A stretch of 64,000 bases of DNA from Inonotus obliquus (GCA_032164295.1 JAJHTX010000008.1:1426001-1490000), one strand, 5' to 3'; counted from the stretch's first letter, positions 33,073 to 45,304 are shown. Made by a program: numbers and translations. Notes: generated by a model from the sequence alone, not told the origin.

Positions 33073-35115
33073 GCTTTAGAATATCAGTGAGACCTCGTAA
33101 TAGAATTAATAAGAAGGCGGCCACACAGAACCAAACGGTTGTCTCTAATTCTTTGAAAGCTAGTTCGTATCCAATAGATAGCAGGAAAAGGGCGCTTCCT
33201 TTCCCAAGGCGAATATCTCGGGCCTTCGGATAGCTTCAAGGTCATGAAAACTCAGTTTGATACAAGGTTGAGAGTTTCGTGAGAGATTTAACCATTATTC
33301 GAAGAAGGCTAACCTAGCAAACATTCTTCGGCTGCCAGATACAACGGGAATTTTGCTGGTTCTGCAAATGGAATACCAGGTGGAGTACATACATTCGCGT
33401 TTCGAGACTCCCAGTAAGGTTCAGGATGGAGTCGTAAGGCCACTTCGCAATATATTGCTAGAAGATCGAATAAAAAGTTCGCTTCGATTTTTTCTGTAAG
33501 AAGAAGGCGTGTGCATTACCTGAATTGACGAATGTCAGCGAAAACCGGAATAACATGCTCGACATTCCCAGCGAAGGAGACATTTCAGGTAGCGTGTAAA
33601 TAAGTTGCTTGCAGAAGTATCCAGAAATCTCGAGGAAGCTTGCGGAGCCCGCAAGATCCCTAACCACAGCTCGGAGCCATTAAATTCGTGATTCTCCTTC
33701 TTTTAACGTGGAAACCTCGGGCCACAGTAACCCCTTCTATTTGAGTGAAATCGGGAAGGTCGTGAGCGCGACCACCCACTCTTGCAGCTGTTGCGAATAT
33801 AGCTCCGCCACAATACCCTTCTAATTTTGCGAACTGGTGATGTTGAGTCCGAAGCTAACCACATTTGACAGAAGTTCCTGATCATCCGTAGGGAGGAGTG
33901 AGTTCTAGTGTGCAGGCCTAGCTCATGTCATAGGGAATGTTGAACTATATTTCAGGCGAAGGTTAGGGATCCGTACTTGGCTTCGTCCCAATGTAGACAA
34001 ATCGCGGAGCATGAATAGGACAAGAAATTGACGTGCCGCTGTGTGGAAGGTGACTCCGAAAAACGGTTGCTTTACTTGAAATACCAAAATGAGGTGCTGG
34101 ATAAATCATAACATATAACGTACCAATACTAAACCTGAAGTACGGAAAAGCTTGTTCAATCACCTGAAACATCCACCTTTCGTATCTTCATCTCATTGGC
34201 CTACAATTATGGCGCATCTGCCGGTGGCGTGCTTACGACATCCAGCAATCCACACTCCGAGAGAATGGCGTTGGCAGATAGGACAATAGGTATCAAGGTC
34301 AAGGGGGGGGGGGGTCGTGTCCTTGAAGACCCGGACAGTGCGACCACGATAGCAGTATCCACCCGATAACAAAGGCGAGAGCTGAAGATATTTCGTCTTT
34401 TTCCTCCAAAAGTTAGATGCGGGAAGCAAGGTTCCATAGTATGCGGACCTGTTCGTGGCAGCACGGACGCTGTGAGCTCCTAGAACGTTCTTTGGTAGTG
34501 TACGGTACTTGTGGCGTGGTCCCGCCAGCGGTGTGGCGAGTGTGTTTGTAGCTGAAGGGCTGAAGATAAACGCGGATGAGGGAAGGGACTGACGGCGACG
34601 GCTTTTTTACCTCTGCTTACGAAACGCGAAGCCCACAGCCAGCAGACAAATCTGGCTATCTCATCTCCATCTCCATCGTCTTTCCCTAAAGACTCTGCGC
34701 AGCGCCTCTGCAAGCGACATGAGCTCAAGTGACCTCAAGTTGTATGTGGACCTTCTTGATCCATGCATAGTGGTATACTGTACTCATACAATACCATGAT
34801 ACAATAACTTGGAAATTACATTGACATAGCTGTTCAGTCGCGCAACATTAATATTGAGATACCAGTATGTGGACAAGATCAATGTCTCCGGGATAAGCAC
34901 GGCATTTGGCCATTCTCAGACCAATGTCAAAGCAATTTGTGAAAGAGCAACTTTAATGGGTGTCAGACTTAACGTTCAACGGCGCTGGATTTGTCAACAT
35001 AACATGGAGGCAACAAGAGTAAATTTTGCGCAAGGCTGAACGGGATAATACACAAACATGCACTCCTACAAACTTTCAGCACAACGCTCGTCCCTACTCG
35101 TGGAGTACAGCATGA
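33073..35115. other. intergenic, no supported gene
   Basis: Short frames on both strands lack recognisable domains. A run of 13 G lies around 34303-34315. Nothing resembles a transposase or RNA gene. Confidence 0.45.
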
Positions 35116-35756
35116 TCATGACGCGGCTTTCGCAGCATCGGCGGCAGCAGCAACGGCGGGATTTATCTTCTTTCCATCCTTCCAGCGGATTCGTGGCGGA
35201 GGTGCTCGGTTGCGCCGCCCTTCACGAGAACGGACACGGACAACATGAGAGTGAATAGCACACGAGACGCAATACGCGATCTTGATGTACAGCTTTGGGA
35301 TAATGTACTCTGTATAATCACCGACAATGTGAGCGGAAATAGTCTTTCAAAAGAGAAGAGAACACGCACCTTGATATACAGAAGCTTCTGATATATCACG
35401 TACGGCAGCGGACTCGACCATGTTACGGACGGAGAACCGCTTGATCGCCTTGTCCTTTCCTACACATCTCGCGCAGTTCGAGCAACGGACAAATTTAACG
35501 TGGCCACGGCCCTTCTTGTTTCGGCCACCATTCCTCCTCTTTTTAGTCTGAAAAGCAACAGTTGAACATCAGCTTCGTCAAAGCTGCGATCTCATTGAAG
35601 CCAAAGAGTAGGTCCAAGTCCAAGTCCATCCAGTAGATGTCACCGTCATCCATCCCCTCTGACCACTCAAGCGATTCAAGAAACGGCAGCCACGGCAGGA
35701 TACGTTGCGTAGCGAGTATACACGCGTTTCAATAGCAAAAGAGTAGCACCCACCAT
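35116..35756 (-). CDS. RPS26: 40S ribosomal protein eS26
   Basis: Three exons sum to 375 nt, giving 124 residues. Exon 1 is only the ATG (35754-35756), followed by a 206-nt intron (35548-35753). Exon 2 (35370-35547) reads [37 protein letters not shown] and [17 protein letters not shown]. Exon 3 (35116-35309, after intron 35310-35369) reads [20 protein letters not shown] and [15 protein letters not shown] with an Ala-rich tail. The C-x2-C and C-x2-C pairs of the eS26 zinc site are present. The protein is in the small subunit near the mRNA exit. The long first intron directly after ATG is typical of highly expressed ribosomal protein genes. It is divergent from the ASXH gene. Confidence 0.95.
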
Positions 35757-36316
35757 GTTATAATCCTCGTCGTTGGTCGTTGAGCTTGTTCCCCATCGTC
35801 CTGTTTGCAAAGGCATCCGATGGCCGGATGTTCCCGAAATTACATAATACGCATACTCGCTGGGGCTGGCATCGCTCCAGCCAGTAACAAAAGGATTCGG
35901 AACAATACACAGCAGCAGTTCGCACTCAGTGCACAGGCATAGGCACTTTGTTATATCGGATAACTCAGAATAGGTCGGTTTGAAATTATGGGCGGCATCT
36001 TGATTTTTGACGGACTCATGATATCTCATATAGCGCATCCTTACTACGGATTCCATTTTCCATTCTCTTTAACCTATGCCATAGGCTTTAAGCCTATATC
36101 GGATATTGCTTCAGAGTACATCTTAATATGCGGCGGTCAGCAGAAGCTTGAGACTGTCTATCTTTTTTCTTGGTTCAAGCAAGCAAGATGAGCAACGTAA
36201 CGCGTACTAGGGTCACAATCAGCCCTTCGCGTACGCGTCACGCGACTCGCCCGCCGCGCTGGAATCATGAATGTATTGTTCATTTCGGACTATCACCACG
36301 TCGTCCTTTCTTCGAC
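35757..36316. promoter_or_regulatory. shared divergent promoter region, eS26 and ASXH gene
   Basis: 560 bp separate the two start codons. No TATA box is evident. Frames crossing this region on either strand are probably incidental. Confidence 0.45.
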
Positions 36317-37973
36317 ATGTCGTCCGAATCTAGGCCTCGTCGAACGATACGGGCGGCTTCGAAAGTACCAGTTGAACTGACGTCGACAAAGTCTTCCGCT
36401 TCTAGCGTCGGCGCCTCTTCAGCAAGCAGGATCACTTCTGGGGTTGCAACAGCTTTGGAGAACGGAAACAAACGCAGTGCTCTTTCAGAAAATGAAGACG
36501 AGACTGAGTCGTCTGGAAAAGCGGGAGCCTTGGCGGAACAGAAAGAAGTATCTGGGAAAACTAAGAATAAAACGGGGAAGAATCGGACAATCAATTCAAA
36601 GGAGTCGGCGGAGGAAAGACTCTATGACATTAACTTCATGTTGACAAATCCAAAGAGTCCTCTTGTAAACTTGGATATATGTGTCAGTCTGGTTGCTACT
36701 CCCATTCCTGTTACCTTCTGACGCCTAACGCTTTCAGGGTATCATAAATTACGGAACTTGGACGGCATTGTCACCTGAATCCCGCGAAAAATTGTGTAAA
36801 CTTCTTCCTGACATAGCGTTTGGAGAACAAGTGCAGGTGCTTGATAGTTTTCATCCCTCACGAAGGTACCTAGAGAGTCATCCTTCCGACACCCAAATGA
36901 CAGAGTCGCAAGAGAAAGAACGTTACGTATGCCTATTTCCTCCGTGTGGGACCACAGACTGAAACTGTGACGACAGAATGATAACATGCCCATGGATGTC
37001 GATGAATCGATACCTCGTAATAGATCGCTTGCTCGCTCGCCTGAACCCTCATTCTTCAGGGATCCACACTTCGAATCGGCGGCGCGAACATTTCAAGTAG
37101 GTTTTCGGATCTTTTGAAAATACTTCCTTTCCCAAAAATCGATTTCTCATGAATCTTATGTAGGATCATCTTTACACGGGATGGTTCACATCGGCCCACC
37201 ATGAAAGTGTGGAGCGGCACCTCTCAGGAGTACGTGACGGTTCGTTACATGCTCCATGGAAGGACGAAGCATGGGACCGGGAACATCCAGAAGAGCCCGA
37301 TGAGTCGGCAGATGCGGACGGAATGACGAACGAACCTTCTAATTCTCTCGGTGCCGGCAGCGATAAGCGTCGGAGAAAGGAAAGGTGCGTTGCTTTCCAT
37401 CACTTTCAACGAGTATCCACTGTTTCCGAACTGAGAACGAAGCAGAGCGAGCGAATTCGATATACTAGTTCGGAAAGGATTTTTAAAGCAGGGTGACATC
37501 ATCACTCTCAAACACAAGTTTACCGCTTTTGGCGTTACAGTTGAGAAAGATGCTTTGGTTAGTTGTTCTTCAGTGTTACCCTTTTGCTCTTATTCTCATC
37601 CGTATTCAAGATCAGTGCGATTCATCCGAAGACAAGCGTCCTCACACTGACGTCAAGTTCCAGCACGACTCGGGACTTACCGCCTGCTTTACTGCCTGCC
37701 ATTCCAAGCGTACCTGCAGATCTCCCTTCTTTACGTGAAATGACCGTTACCTGCGGGGCGCATCTCATCACAGCACTATTGGATATCGATGGACGAATAC
37801 CGAGGACCCAACGGCCCCGATTGGATACATGGAAGATTTTATCAGTGTGGCAATGGCCAGCTGATGGAGATTTACAACCGGCGTCCCCTGAGGAAGCAAT
37901 GCTCTTAGAACGTGGCGGTCGTGAGCGTCTTGGTACCCTCTTCTATCTCAGAGGGCAAGCTCTTGATGACTAG
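36317..37973 (+). CDS. ASXH (Asx homology / DEUBAD-like) domain protein
   Basis: Six exons sum to 1371 nt (456 residues). ATG 36317 (MSSESRPRRTIRAASK) was chosen, and in-frame ATGs at 36170 and 36188 are possible. The N-terminus is basic and disordered. The domain starts INFMLTNPKSPLVNLDICG and continues TWTALSPESREKLCKLLPD and DPHFESAARTFQDHLYTGWF, the helical ASXH pattern known from Asx/ASXL proteins. There it binds a BAP1-type deubiquitinase or chromatin partner. Later parts include FDILVRKGFLKQGDIITLKH and VEKDALISAIHPKTSVLTL, found in fungal members of this family. Introns: 36683-36737, 36927-36976, 37097-37163, 37385-37445 and 37558-37610. Nuclear, chromatin-linked action is inferred from the family. 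Confidence 0.82.
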
Positions 37974-38215
37974 ATATGGAGTTCTGACACTGAAAATTTA
38001 TCATGTCGCGGATTATCGTCACGCAGCCCAGAAAATCATGTTTATTCTCAAGAAGCCCAAAAACAAAATCATGAAAATAACGTATTGAAACATGTTCTAC
38101 CAAGGAATCGATGAGGGTTCGGTATGGCATGCATAGGAATCGTGTCAAGATCCAACGCGAAGAGCCCTGTCGAATGGGATCAGAAATATCAATAGCATAT
38201 TCTCAACGACACCAC

Positions 38216-38994
38216 TTACTGGGAGAGCCAGAGCCCATTATTGGAGTCGCAAGCGGCTGCCGTTCCCTGGTTTTCCTGGAAACAGATTTGGTTGACGAGC
38301 AATCCCGTATTCGCCTACGATGCCTTATTAGATCTTATCTGATTAACTTTGAGAGAAATGAAGCTAACAAGCTCGTCCCAGCAGTATTCCAGAGGGCCAT
38401 TCGAGAAAGAAGTCCATTCGAGGGCACAAGTCTGGTCTGAAGCGTCAGTTTGGTGTTCACAATAAACCGACTACTGTATCAAACCTGGAATGTCACTAGC
38501 TCAAAATTACCCGGCTGGACAATAAAAGTCGGTCCTGTTGTCTGAGGAACGACGACGCTCAACGCTTGGGCTAGAGTTGAGCAATCGTCAGGGTTGGGCG
38601 GGTTGGGAGTTACGTCTTGACATTCGCAGCCAACTACAGTTGCAATGGTCTTCAGCATAATGCCACAACGAAGGTGGAGAAACTCACAAGCCGTGCCGCA
38701 CTGGCACTCTGGAGAAGGCGTCCGGCACTCTGCAGCGTTGCGTTTCTCGAGGGCATTCGAGGAGAACGTTTTTCCATTGCCAGTAGAGGGGTTCGAGTCT
38801 CCCAGGCTGCCATCCGGACAAGCGAAGGTTTGATGTACAATCTCGTGTCCGTTGACTGTGTATGTCTTCGACGCAACCTCCTTCGCGGCAGGGCACTTCT
38901 CTTTGGCGGAGAACTTGGATCGCTCCAGAACTCTGGCGCCAAAAGTGCCGACTGAAAGAGATAACACGAGAATAGATGTGGACAGGAGCTTCAT
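38216..38994 (-). CDS. twelve-cysteine secreted protein, member 1
   Basis: Four exons on the minus strand (introns 38634-38687, 38432-38484, 38315-38368). Signal peptide MKLLSTSILVLSLSVGTFGA. Conserved blocks: KCPAAKE, HQTFACPDGSLG, RNAAECRTPSPECQCG, GCECQDVT, NPDDC, TTGPTFIVQPGNFELVTFQT, CALEWTSF, PLEYCWDEL and NQICFQ ending ACDSNNGLWLSQ. The last two exons are easy to miss because the frame past the second exon stops at once. The relatives at 46798-47621 and 57043-57866 share all blocks and the same three intron positions. Twelve cysteines are common to the three proteins. The protein is extracellular; its function is unknown and I know no named family. ATTTATA at 39049-39055 is a likely TATA box. 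Confidence 0.82.
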
Positions 38995-39048
38995 CGCTTG
39001 AAAGAAGTGGAGGCTTGGGACCTAATGCTTCTAGTGCGTCCTTCTCGA

Positions 39049-39055
39049 ATTTATA
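39049..39055 (-). promoter_or_regulatory. TATA box (TATAAAT) of twelve-cysteine protein member 1
   Basis: About 55-60 bp upstream of ATG 38994 on the minus strand. Confidence 0.55.
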
Positions 39056-40479
39056 CACTCCTCAAAGCTGGACCTTCGACCCCAGCCATGTGAGAAAGTT
39101 CCGTTCGTCACGGATTGCCAGTTGAACGGTCTTCGGGACGCCGAAAAATAGCATCATTCATACGTTGAGTTCCGGAAAGTGACACTTTGCGTTAAGGAAC
39201 GAACAGAACGGGGTAAATTGTGGTAAACGGCTATGATTAGCGAATGGGAGCGACGCATGGGATGGGCCACAACAAATTCGTGAAGGCGCTTAACAAGTCG
39301 ATCGCGCCTGTGATGTTCGCTGTGATGGACCATGGTCGGTACATCAAGTTCCATGGGAAGTATGAAGGAAGACAGGTGTGAAAGTCGTCCCATTAGGTCT
39401 GTGAATGTGGTTCCTATGATCAGCAAAGTGATGCATGAGAATATATCGAGACGGCATCAGTACTCGATCAGACCAGCAACACGGCCGACGCGAGCGCGAA
39501 GGGAATTGAACAACAAGAATGGAAAAGATATACAAATAGAAAGGTTCGTTTTCCGCGGATGGAAGAAAAAATAACTCAACAAGGTACGTCGGTTCTGCTC
39601 TCGCAGAAGTGATCATCGCTAGCACGTTTGAGAAAGAAATCCTTCAAATTCTTCAGTCTCTTCGAGAATTGGTCAGACGGGTTCTAGCTCCAAAAACATT
39701 GGGCAACATTGGGCTGATTCTGAGTATGGAAGTTCACGATTAGAGTACCGAATTGGAGGCAACAGTTGTTTTCGAGAGTGGAGAATCATCCTGGCCGCCG
39801 TTTTCGTCACATCAGAATGACTGCCGCCTTAGGACTCGGAGTTGGAAATGTATTGGGAGCACCGAAGTAGTATATTTACGGGCGCGAGCACACAGGACAC
39901 AGCGCAATATCACTGAATATCAGGCAGGTCAACTTCATTATGTAATGTACACTCACGGGATCTGCGATTATGTCATCACTTGGTCCAAGGACGGATCACG
40001 GATCACCGACCGGATCACCTGTTGCAAACGCGGGGAGGTCTCCTTGCTCAACACTCGTGCATATACTGTACTTGCGCCTACTGATACTCGTATCCGTATG
40101 CTGCATATACTCATATCATCCATATGGTCATGAATGGCTACAATTTGCACACAGCATGGAGCGAGTGTGACGGACGTGGTCCATCCCTACGCGCTGCCGG
40201 CCGATCTCGTCCATGACAAATATATTGCGAACAGGATACAGACTTTTTCTCAGTCACCTAAAAAATGTTCCGGTGCGCTAGCCTCGCGAGTTCACAAGAC
40301 CGCATATGTAAATGTCATTAGACTTAAGGCTTTTCGGTAAGAGTTGAGCGGGCGTTTGTCAAAGAGGTAAATGCACATGCTCTAGTGTTTAGGCCGTATT
40401 ATATATACAAAGTACAGACAGCAGACGTCATAAATAAGCCATGGTTCACTCGTATTCTTACCATAACCATGTTCCAGAG
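39056..40479. other. intergenic, no supported gene
   Basis: Frames of 60-126 codons on both strands overlap each other and show no domain, signal peptide or plausible splice partners. Short GGATCAC-type repeats occur at 39990-40020. Confidence 0.4.
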
Positions 40480-41501
40480 CTAGGAGGCGCTTGGCATGAT
40501 CACTTCGTTGACAGAACAAGTATTTCCGTTTGCAACAGCGCCTGAAACGGTGTATTTCTGACAAATGCATGTAACAAGTGAGCACATTCGATATGGAGAA
40601 TACATTTACACTCACACCACTGCTGTAACCCAATGACGATGTTCTCCCACACCAGCCACTGGCAGCGGTAGTGGCGGTCAAGATAAGGTTTCGATACTAG
40701 AATGCAGAGAGGTATTAGAGAAAAACCGATAGATACTAGTAGGGATGCACACAATGACCGGCCCGAAATTGAAGGCAACATCATATAGTTCGACCGCCAG
40801 TATCGCGCTAACATTAGTATTAGAATACGGTAATTATGTATAAATCGGCGGTTGATATACCGGTTCATTGTAAGTCCAGGAAGTGCAAACGTACTCTGGG
40901 CAGAGCCAGGACCTGATAAAGTGCATGTCCAAGCTCCACTAGAGCTGACCGAGAATGTGAAGTGTACGGTTTGCCCTTGAGTCGATGGTGGATAAGATTC
41001 AGGTATCAGAGACGGGCGATGTTTTACCAGGATACGCATTAAATCCAGCTCCCCAAGGTAGGCTGAACGCCGAATAGTCAATGAATTGAATGGAACTCGA
41101 AATAGAAGTCAACGGCTTACCTAGGTGTACCATAGTAGCTGACTGGATTTGAGCAAGGAAGCAAAACAAGGCACCTTACATGACGTACCCATCACCGATC
41201 CACCATGTGCCTGTCCTATTTGGAGGATACCTGGTAAGGCCAAGTCCCCTCGGAGAGTGTAGAATTCTCACCTTCCGTCAAGTACAGCTTGCAAGACACC
41301 TGTGGATCCAGGCTGCAGGCCTGGCCAAACGTATGGAGTTCCTCCAGCATTAGGGGTATTTGGAACTATCATGTCGCCGCTCATTGAGGTGAACTCCGGT
41401 GCATCCCACTCTACCGTCCACCAATCGGCCGCAAGGACGGTCGTAGAAATGAACGAAACGACAGCAAAAATGATGCAGAGCATGTTTCGGGGGACACTCA
41501 A
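40480..41501 (-). CDS. secreted protein, probable beta-sandwich, function unknown
   Basis: A multi-exon minus-strand gene. Exon 1 starts MSVPRNMLCIIFAVVSFIST with signal-peptide character, then WWTVEWDAPEF and PYVWPGLQPGSTGVLQAVLD. It joins over an intron to RYPPNRTGTWWIGDGY. Later exons give NPVSYYGTP, LPWGAGFNAYPG, SYPPSTQGQTVHFTFSVSSS, WTCTLSGPGSAQSTFALPGL, then TATTAASGWCGRTSSLGYSS, and a last exon VSGAVANGNTCSVNEVIMPS ending at TAG 40480-40482. Trp/Gly/Thr-rich strands and the asparagine-glycine turns suggest an extracellular beta-sandwich of the concanavalin-like or eqolisin-like type, but no catalytic residues can be assigned. Exons in the middle (40700-41150) are provisional. Confidence 0.6.
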
Positions 41502-42494
41502 AGGCCCAACAAACTACAATTCAACCTTTAAAAGGCTCCATTCCCGTTCCATGAACGTTTCCGCGGGCCGCAAACCATTGTCGGCAGGTTCTCGGAAAGT
41601 TGAAAGGGGGACATTATCGATAGACATGAGGTCTCTTGGCTTCTGGAATAGGTTGCATGAGACCGCTATGCCATGTCGGTCCCGATAACTATGAGGAAGC
41701 AGTTCCAGAAGGCGGTGTGCTACCGATAAATGCGGGGTTTATTGGTATGCCACGTCGACGCGTTGTCTTGTGATAAAACGTAGATAAGGAATGCCTACTT
41801 GAATAGTCAACTGTGTGCATAAACGCGAAGACCAGTTTCAGCCAGCGAATGTTATTGTGCCTTTGCTCTAGATCTGTATACGCCCGCTCGTGATAGTCGA
41901 ATTTTCAAGTTGGACTTCGTACTTATGAGTGAGCAAATCACGGACGATTCAAAGTGAGTTAGATATGGTACGGGAGATGACTGGTGGCCCTGTAACTTGC
42001 ATACTGGGAGGTTGATATGATATGACGGTCGTCGTGATTGTAAGATACGGATAACTTTCGGAACACGTACCACGGGCACGCGACTAAAAAGGAATATTCT
42101 GTCTGAAGCAGATATCACTCTTATGTACAAATCGATTACGTAACCGATTACGGACACGTCTTCTCCTTCTCTATACCACCATTACAACTATGGCATTAGG
42201 ATGCATCTTTCTCGTTTCTCTTTGGTCCAAACGTTAGGACCAAGACTCCTGCGGGTCGGGTTAATGCAAAGTGCTATCGTATTCTGACTGATCATTGCCG
42301 GGGTTGTCTACCTTTCTTTTCCGGTTCGTCCATCCAAAATAAACACCCTAACTGCGACGTAGCTGACTTTTGAAATATGATCGGATGAAGGAGCCCTGGT
42401 GACTCTGTATCTTAAACTTTTTAGTATGCATGTTGCTTGCTTGATCTCTGAATGGTGAGGTACGCCACTCTTCTATATTACATGTAAGTCAGAA
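41502..42494. other. intergenic, no supported gene
   Basis: A 101-codon minus-strand frame at 41852-42157 is not recognisable. The right edge may hold unfound 5' exons of the next gene. Confidence 0.4.
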
Positions 42495-43735
42495 ATGGTA
42501 GATGAAGTCCCTCCTCTTCGAGCATACAAGACATTCACCAATCTCATCCAATTTGAAGGGCGCCCATTACCTCCGCTTTATATACATGTAGTAGACGTTG
42601 ACGATGCTCTCTTTTCCTTAACATGCCTCAGCAAAGCTTGGTCTTCACTAACAAAGTCCTATCAACTCAACCTCTTGGGTTGTATGGTGCAATTGTTAGG
42701 AAGTCGGATGGACTGAAACAAATCAATATCGATTTTTACCACCATCAGATTGGTAGAGCAAGGGAATTCCTCGCGTCCCAAGCTCGTCAACACCATTCCT
42801 TTACAGAAACAGGTGTTATAATCTACGAATACTTCTCGCAGTTGATTATATGATCTGACACAAGACAAGTGAGTTCATGCTATTTATTGCATTTTCAATC
42901 ATATTAACTTACTGACCCTCGCTCAACAGAGAAATAGTAGAGCTACCGGCCCCAACAAAGCTCGTCAATTTCTTCCGCGGTGCGTACACAGTCTATCCAT
43001 CACCCCGTGCAGTATTTACACGAGATTAGGCAAGGGACAATTAACTACAGAGAATTACCCTTGTGACCTGGATACTACATCGTTGGCGTGGACGGTATTG
43101 AGGAACGTAGATGAAAACTCCATTCACTTGGTCATAGATGAAACGCTCAAGTAAGGTAACCCTGAAGGCATACTTGAGGTTTGCGTCATTCATGATAGAA
43201 AATAGCTTGACCTGATCAGGTACAGGTGTACTTCGATTCAACCAGGCGGCGAACAGACCCGGTTGTTTGCGTCAATGCATTAAGCCTTTTATATAAATAT
43301 GGGCGAGGCGCCGATGCCCCAGAAAGCCTTGAATCGGTGGTCACCGTCCTCGAAAATAGAGCTTACGTCGACGGAACTCGCTATTATTCAACTGCCGAGT
43401 GTTTCCTGTACTTCTTTTCCCGTCTTCTCCACCAGAACAAGGAGCTCTTTGAGAAGTATTCCTTGCTCCTCAGAGATCGCCTCAAGGAGAGGGTCGGCAT
43501 GAATGGAGATTCTTTGGCAATGGCGATGAGGATTTCAGCTTGCAACTTTGTTGGCGTCCGCAACGAGCTCGACCTACAGATCCTTCGAGCAATGCAAGAG
43601 CCTGATGGGAGCTGGGCAGAAGGTTGGGTTTACAGATATGGTGTGCATGGAACTCGCATTGCCAATAGGGGACTTACTACTGCTTTCGCTATCAACGCTC
43701 TACAGAGCTTCTATTTGCTGAAACGGTACTAAAAC
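42495..43735 (+). pseudogene. terpenoid cyclase-fold (alpha/alpha toroid)-like gene with an in-frame stop
   Basis: The best part is the exon from 43206 to 43735: VYFDSTRRRTDPVVCVNALS, YKYGRGADAPESL, DGTRYYSTAECFLYFFSRLL, then MQEPDGSWAEGWVYRYGVHG and NRGLTTAFAINALQSF. This is a family of fungal proteins with the helical toroid of terpenoid cyclases and prenyltransferases, with QEPDGSW as a QW-like repeat. Upstream, an exon reads CDLDTTSLAWTVLRN (43055-43150), then a TAA at 43152-43154 interrupts it before GNPEGILE, which aligns with the family (usually a Tyr at the stop). A GTAAGG splice site at the stop would put the next exon out of frame. Further upstream (42590-42690) DVDDALFSLTCLSKAW looks like another repeat. 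The 5' end is not resolved. Likely a recent pseudogene; the substrate is unknown. Confidence 0.6.
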
Positions 43736-44316
43736 GGCACGTCGTCGATGTAATTGATCAGTGAACTAGTCGTTGTCTTCTGTAATGATGTAGCGTGGTT
43801 TCCTACATGCATTCTACATCTATTCAGATCAGCATCGAAAGAAAGAAAAAGTACATATAGTAGCGGACGAAGCGTACCAAACTTGTGGAAAGAGAGCAAA
43901 ATGCTATGTTTAACGCGGTCGAACCTATCTATATCTATAAGCAGCCGTAGCTAAATATAACCTCTGCATAGACTTGGTAGACAGGAATTCGGGGTCCGAT
44001 TCTATCCGTTTCGAATTCCGAAACTTTTATGGAGAAGTTTGTTCAGAGGCGATCATGTAACTGTTGTTTCATTGAGTGCGTTGCGTCCGTCGGTGTAGTG
44101 AGATACAACCAGAGGGTTATACCCAGATTTAGTGACAAGCATCGCCGAATTCATCCAGCATGGCCAACGCTTGTAGACAGGTTCGATAGCATAAAGGTCG
44201 AGCTTGCGTCTGCAATGAATCCACCATCGCATGTAGCGGACATCATCCCTGGACGTAAACCAAATTAGGGTCGTCACGCGAATCGTCTTCAGCGAGGCTT
44301 TATGCCTGTATTGAAT
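43736..44316. other. intergenic, no supported gene
   Basis: 3' regions of the cyclase-like gene and EMC8/9 gene. Small frames overlap on both strands without recognisable content. Confidence 0.45.
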
Positions 44317-45100
44317 CTAGCTTTCGACTTCGATATTACATTCGCTATTGCGTAACCAATCTATGGACACGTCTTCCAAATGGTCGTCAAAGTCCCCCAG
44401 TTTTTGGTGCGTCCTGGATTCGCGGATGAGTCGCAGTACAGCGGAGATAACATCGGGTGTAGCGAAGCGGAAGGACGATGAGTCCGCAAAAGCTGTACCA
44501 CTCGTGGGTTTCCATGACTTGGAGTTTCCCTGAGGAAGATAAGGCTGGAGGGATGTTTTGAGAATCTCACCCTCAACAAAGACTTCAATTCGGCACTCAC
44601 GACCAAGATAGTTTCTCCGTCAGCGAGTTTCGCTGCATCAACCTATATTGCCGTGTAAAATGCTGGTAGTGTAAACATATGAGGACCCACTCACAGTAAA
44701 TGCAACCGCATTCGGGAAGGTTTTCCTAATCAACTCAGCGACCTTCTCTCCTACTGGGACAAGCGTCGTGTCGTTCACCTGCTCGGAGGCTTGGTAATAC
44801 CCAACTACGTCAAGACCCAACGATTCAGCATAGTTTCGTGCCTCTCATTTCGTGCAACGAAAGTCCTTGTCAGTATGTGACACTAAAAACGTTACAAACG
44901 GCACTCACAAGGTCCAAACCAATCTCCATACTCGGACTCAGCGTCGTCCAATGGTGTAACAGGGGTATTGCATCATTAAGCTCGACAGTGCCCGACACCT
45001 CCTTTCCGATGAGCACGCCATTGACTTGTCTGTGCGGATATTTTGCAACGTGAAAGGCGATTTTTGCGTAGGCCTTTTGACTGACGACGTAGGAGGTCAT
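44317..45100 (-). CDS. EMC8: ER membrane protein complex subunit 8/9
   Basis: Four exons (44909-45100, 44695-44841, 44601-44642, 44317-44544) give 202 residues, the normal size for EMC8/EMC9 (UPF0172). The MPN-like fold starts TSYVVSQKAYAKIAFHVAKY and has HRQVNGVLIGKE, AIPLLHHWTTLSPSMEIGLD, YAESLGLDVVGYYQASEQVN and LVPVGEKVAELIRKTFPNA. The final exon holds YLPQGNSKSWKP and VISAVLRLIRESRTHQKLGD. The JAMM metal residues of active MPN proteases are not conserved, as usual for EMC8/9. As a soluble subunit of the EMC insertase at the ER it helps insert tail-anchored and multi-pass proteins. It shares a 204-bp divergent promoter with BUD32. Confidence 0.92.
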
Positions 45101-45304
45101 GGTTAAGTTGAAACGACACGAATTCCCACAGTCACAAAATCAACAGTAATCATTTAGAATCAATTACAGAAAGCGAAACTTTGAACATCAACCGCCGTCA
45201 GCACCAAGCAAATGAATTAACACCACCGTTTGTGCCTCAGGTCTCCACTTCTCAGAACAAGAACTCTAATAATGTGCATGGCTAGACTATATCACTGAAT
45301 GACA
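45101..45304. promoter_or_regulatory. bidirectional promoter of EMC8/9 and BUD32
   Basis: Only 204 bp separate the two divergent start codons, so both 5' untranslated regions and core promoters must share this space. No TATA box is evident. Confidence 0.6.

Noticed and set aside
34303..34315. 13-base G run as a functional element
   Set aside because: A single homopolymer in gene-poor sequence, without neighbouring G-runs or a gene. Slippage or assembly noise is enough to explain it.
38780..38810. GGTTCGAGTCTCCC as a tRNA T-arm
   Set aside because: It lies inside an exon of a secreted-protein gene, and no acceptor or anticodon arms pair around it.
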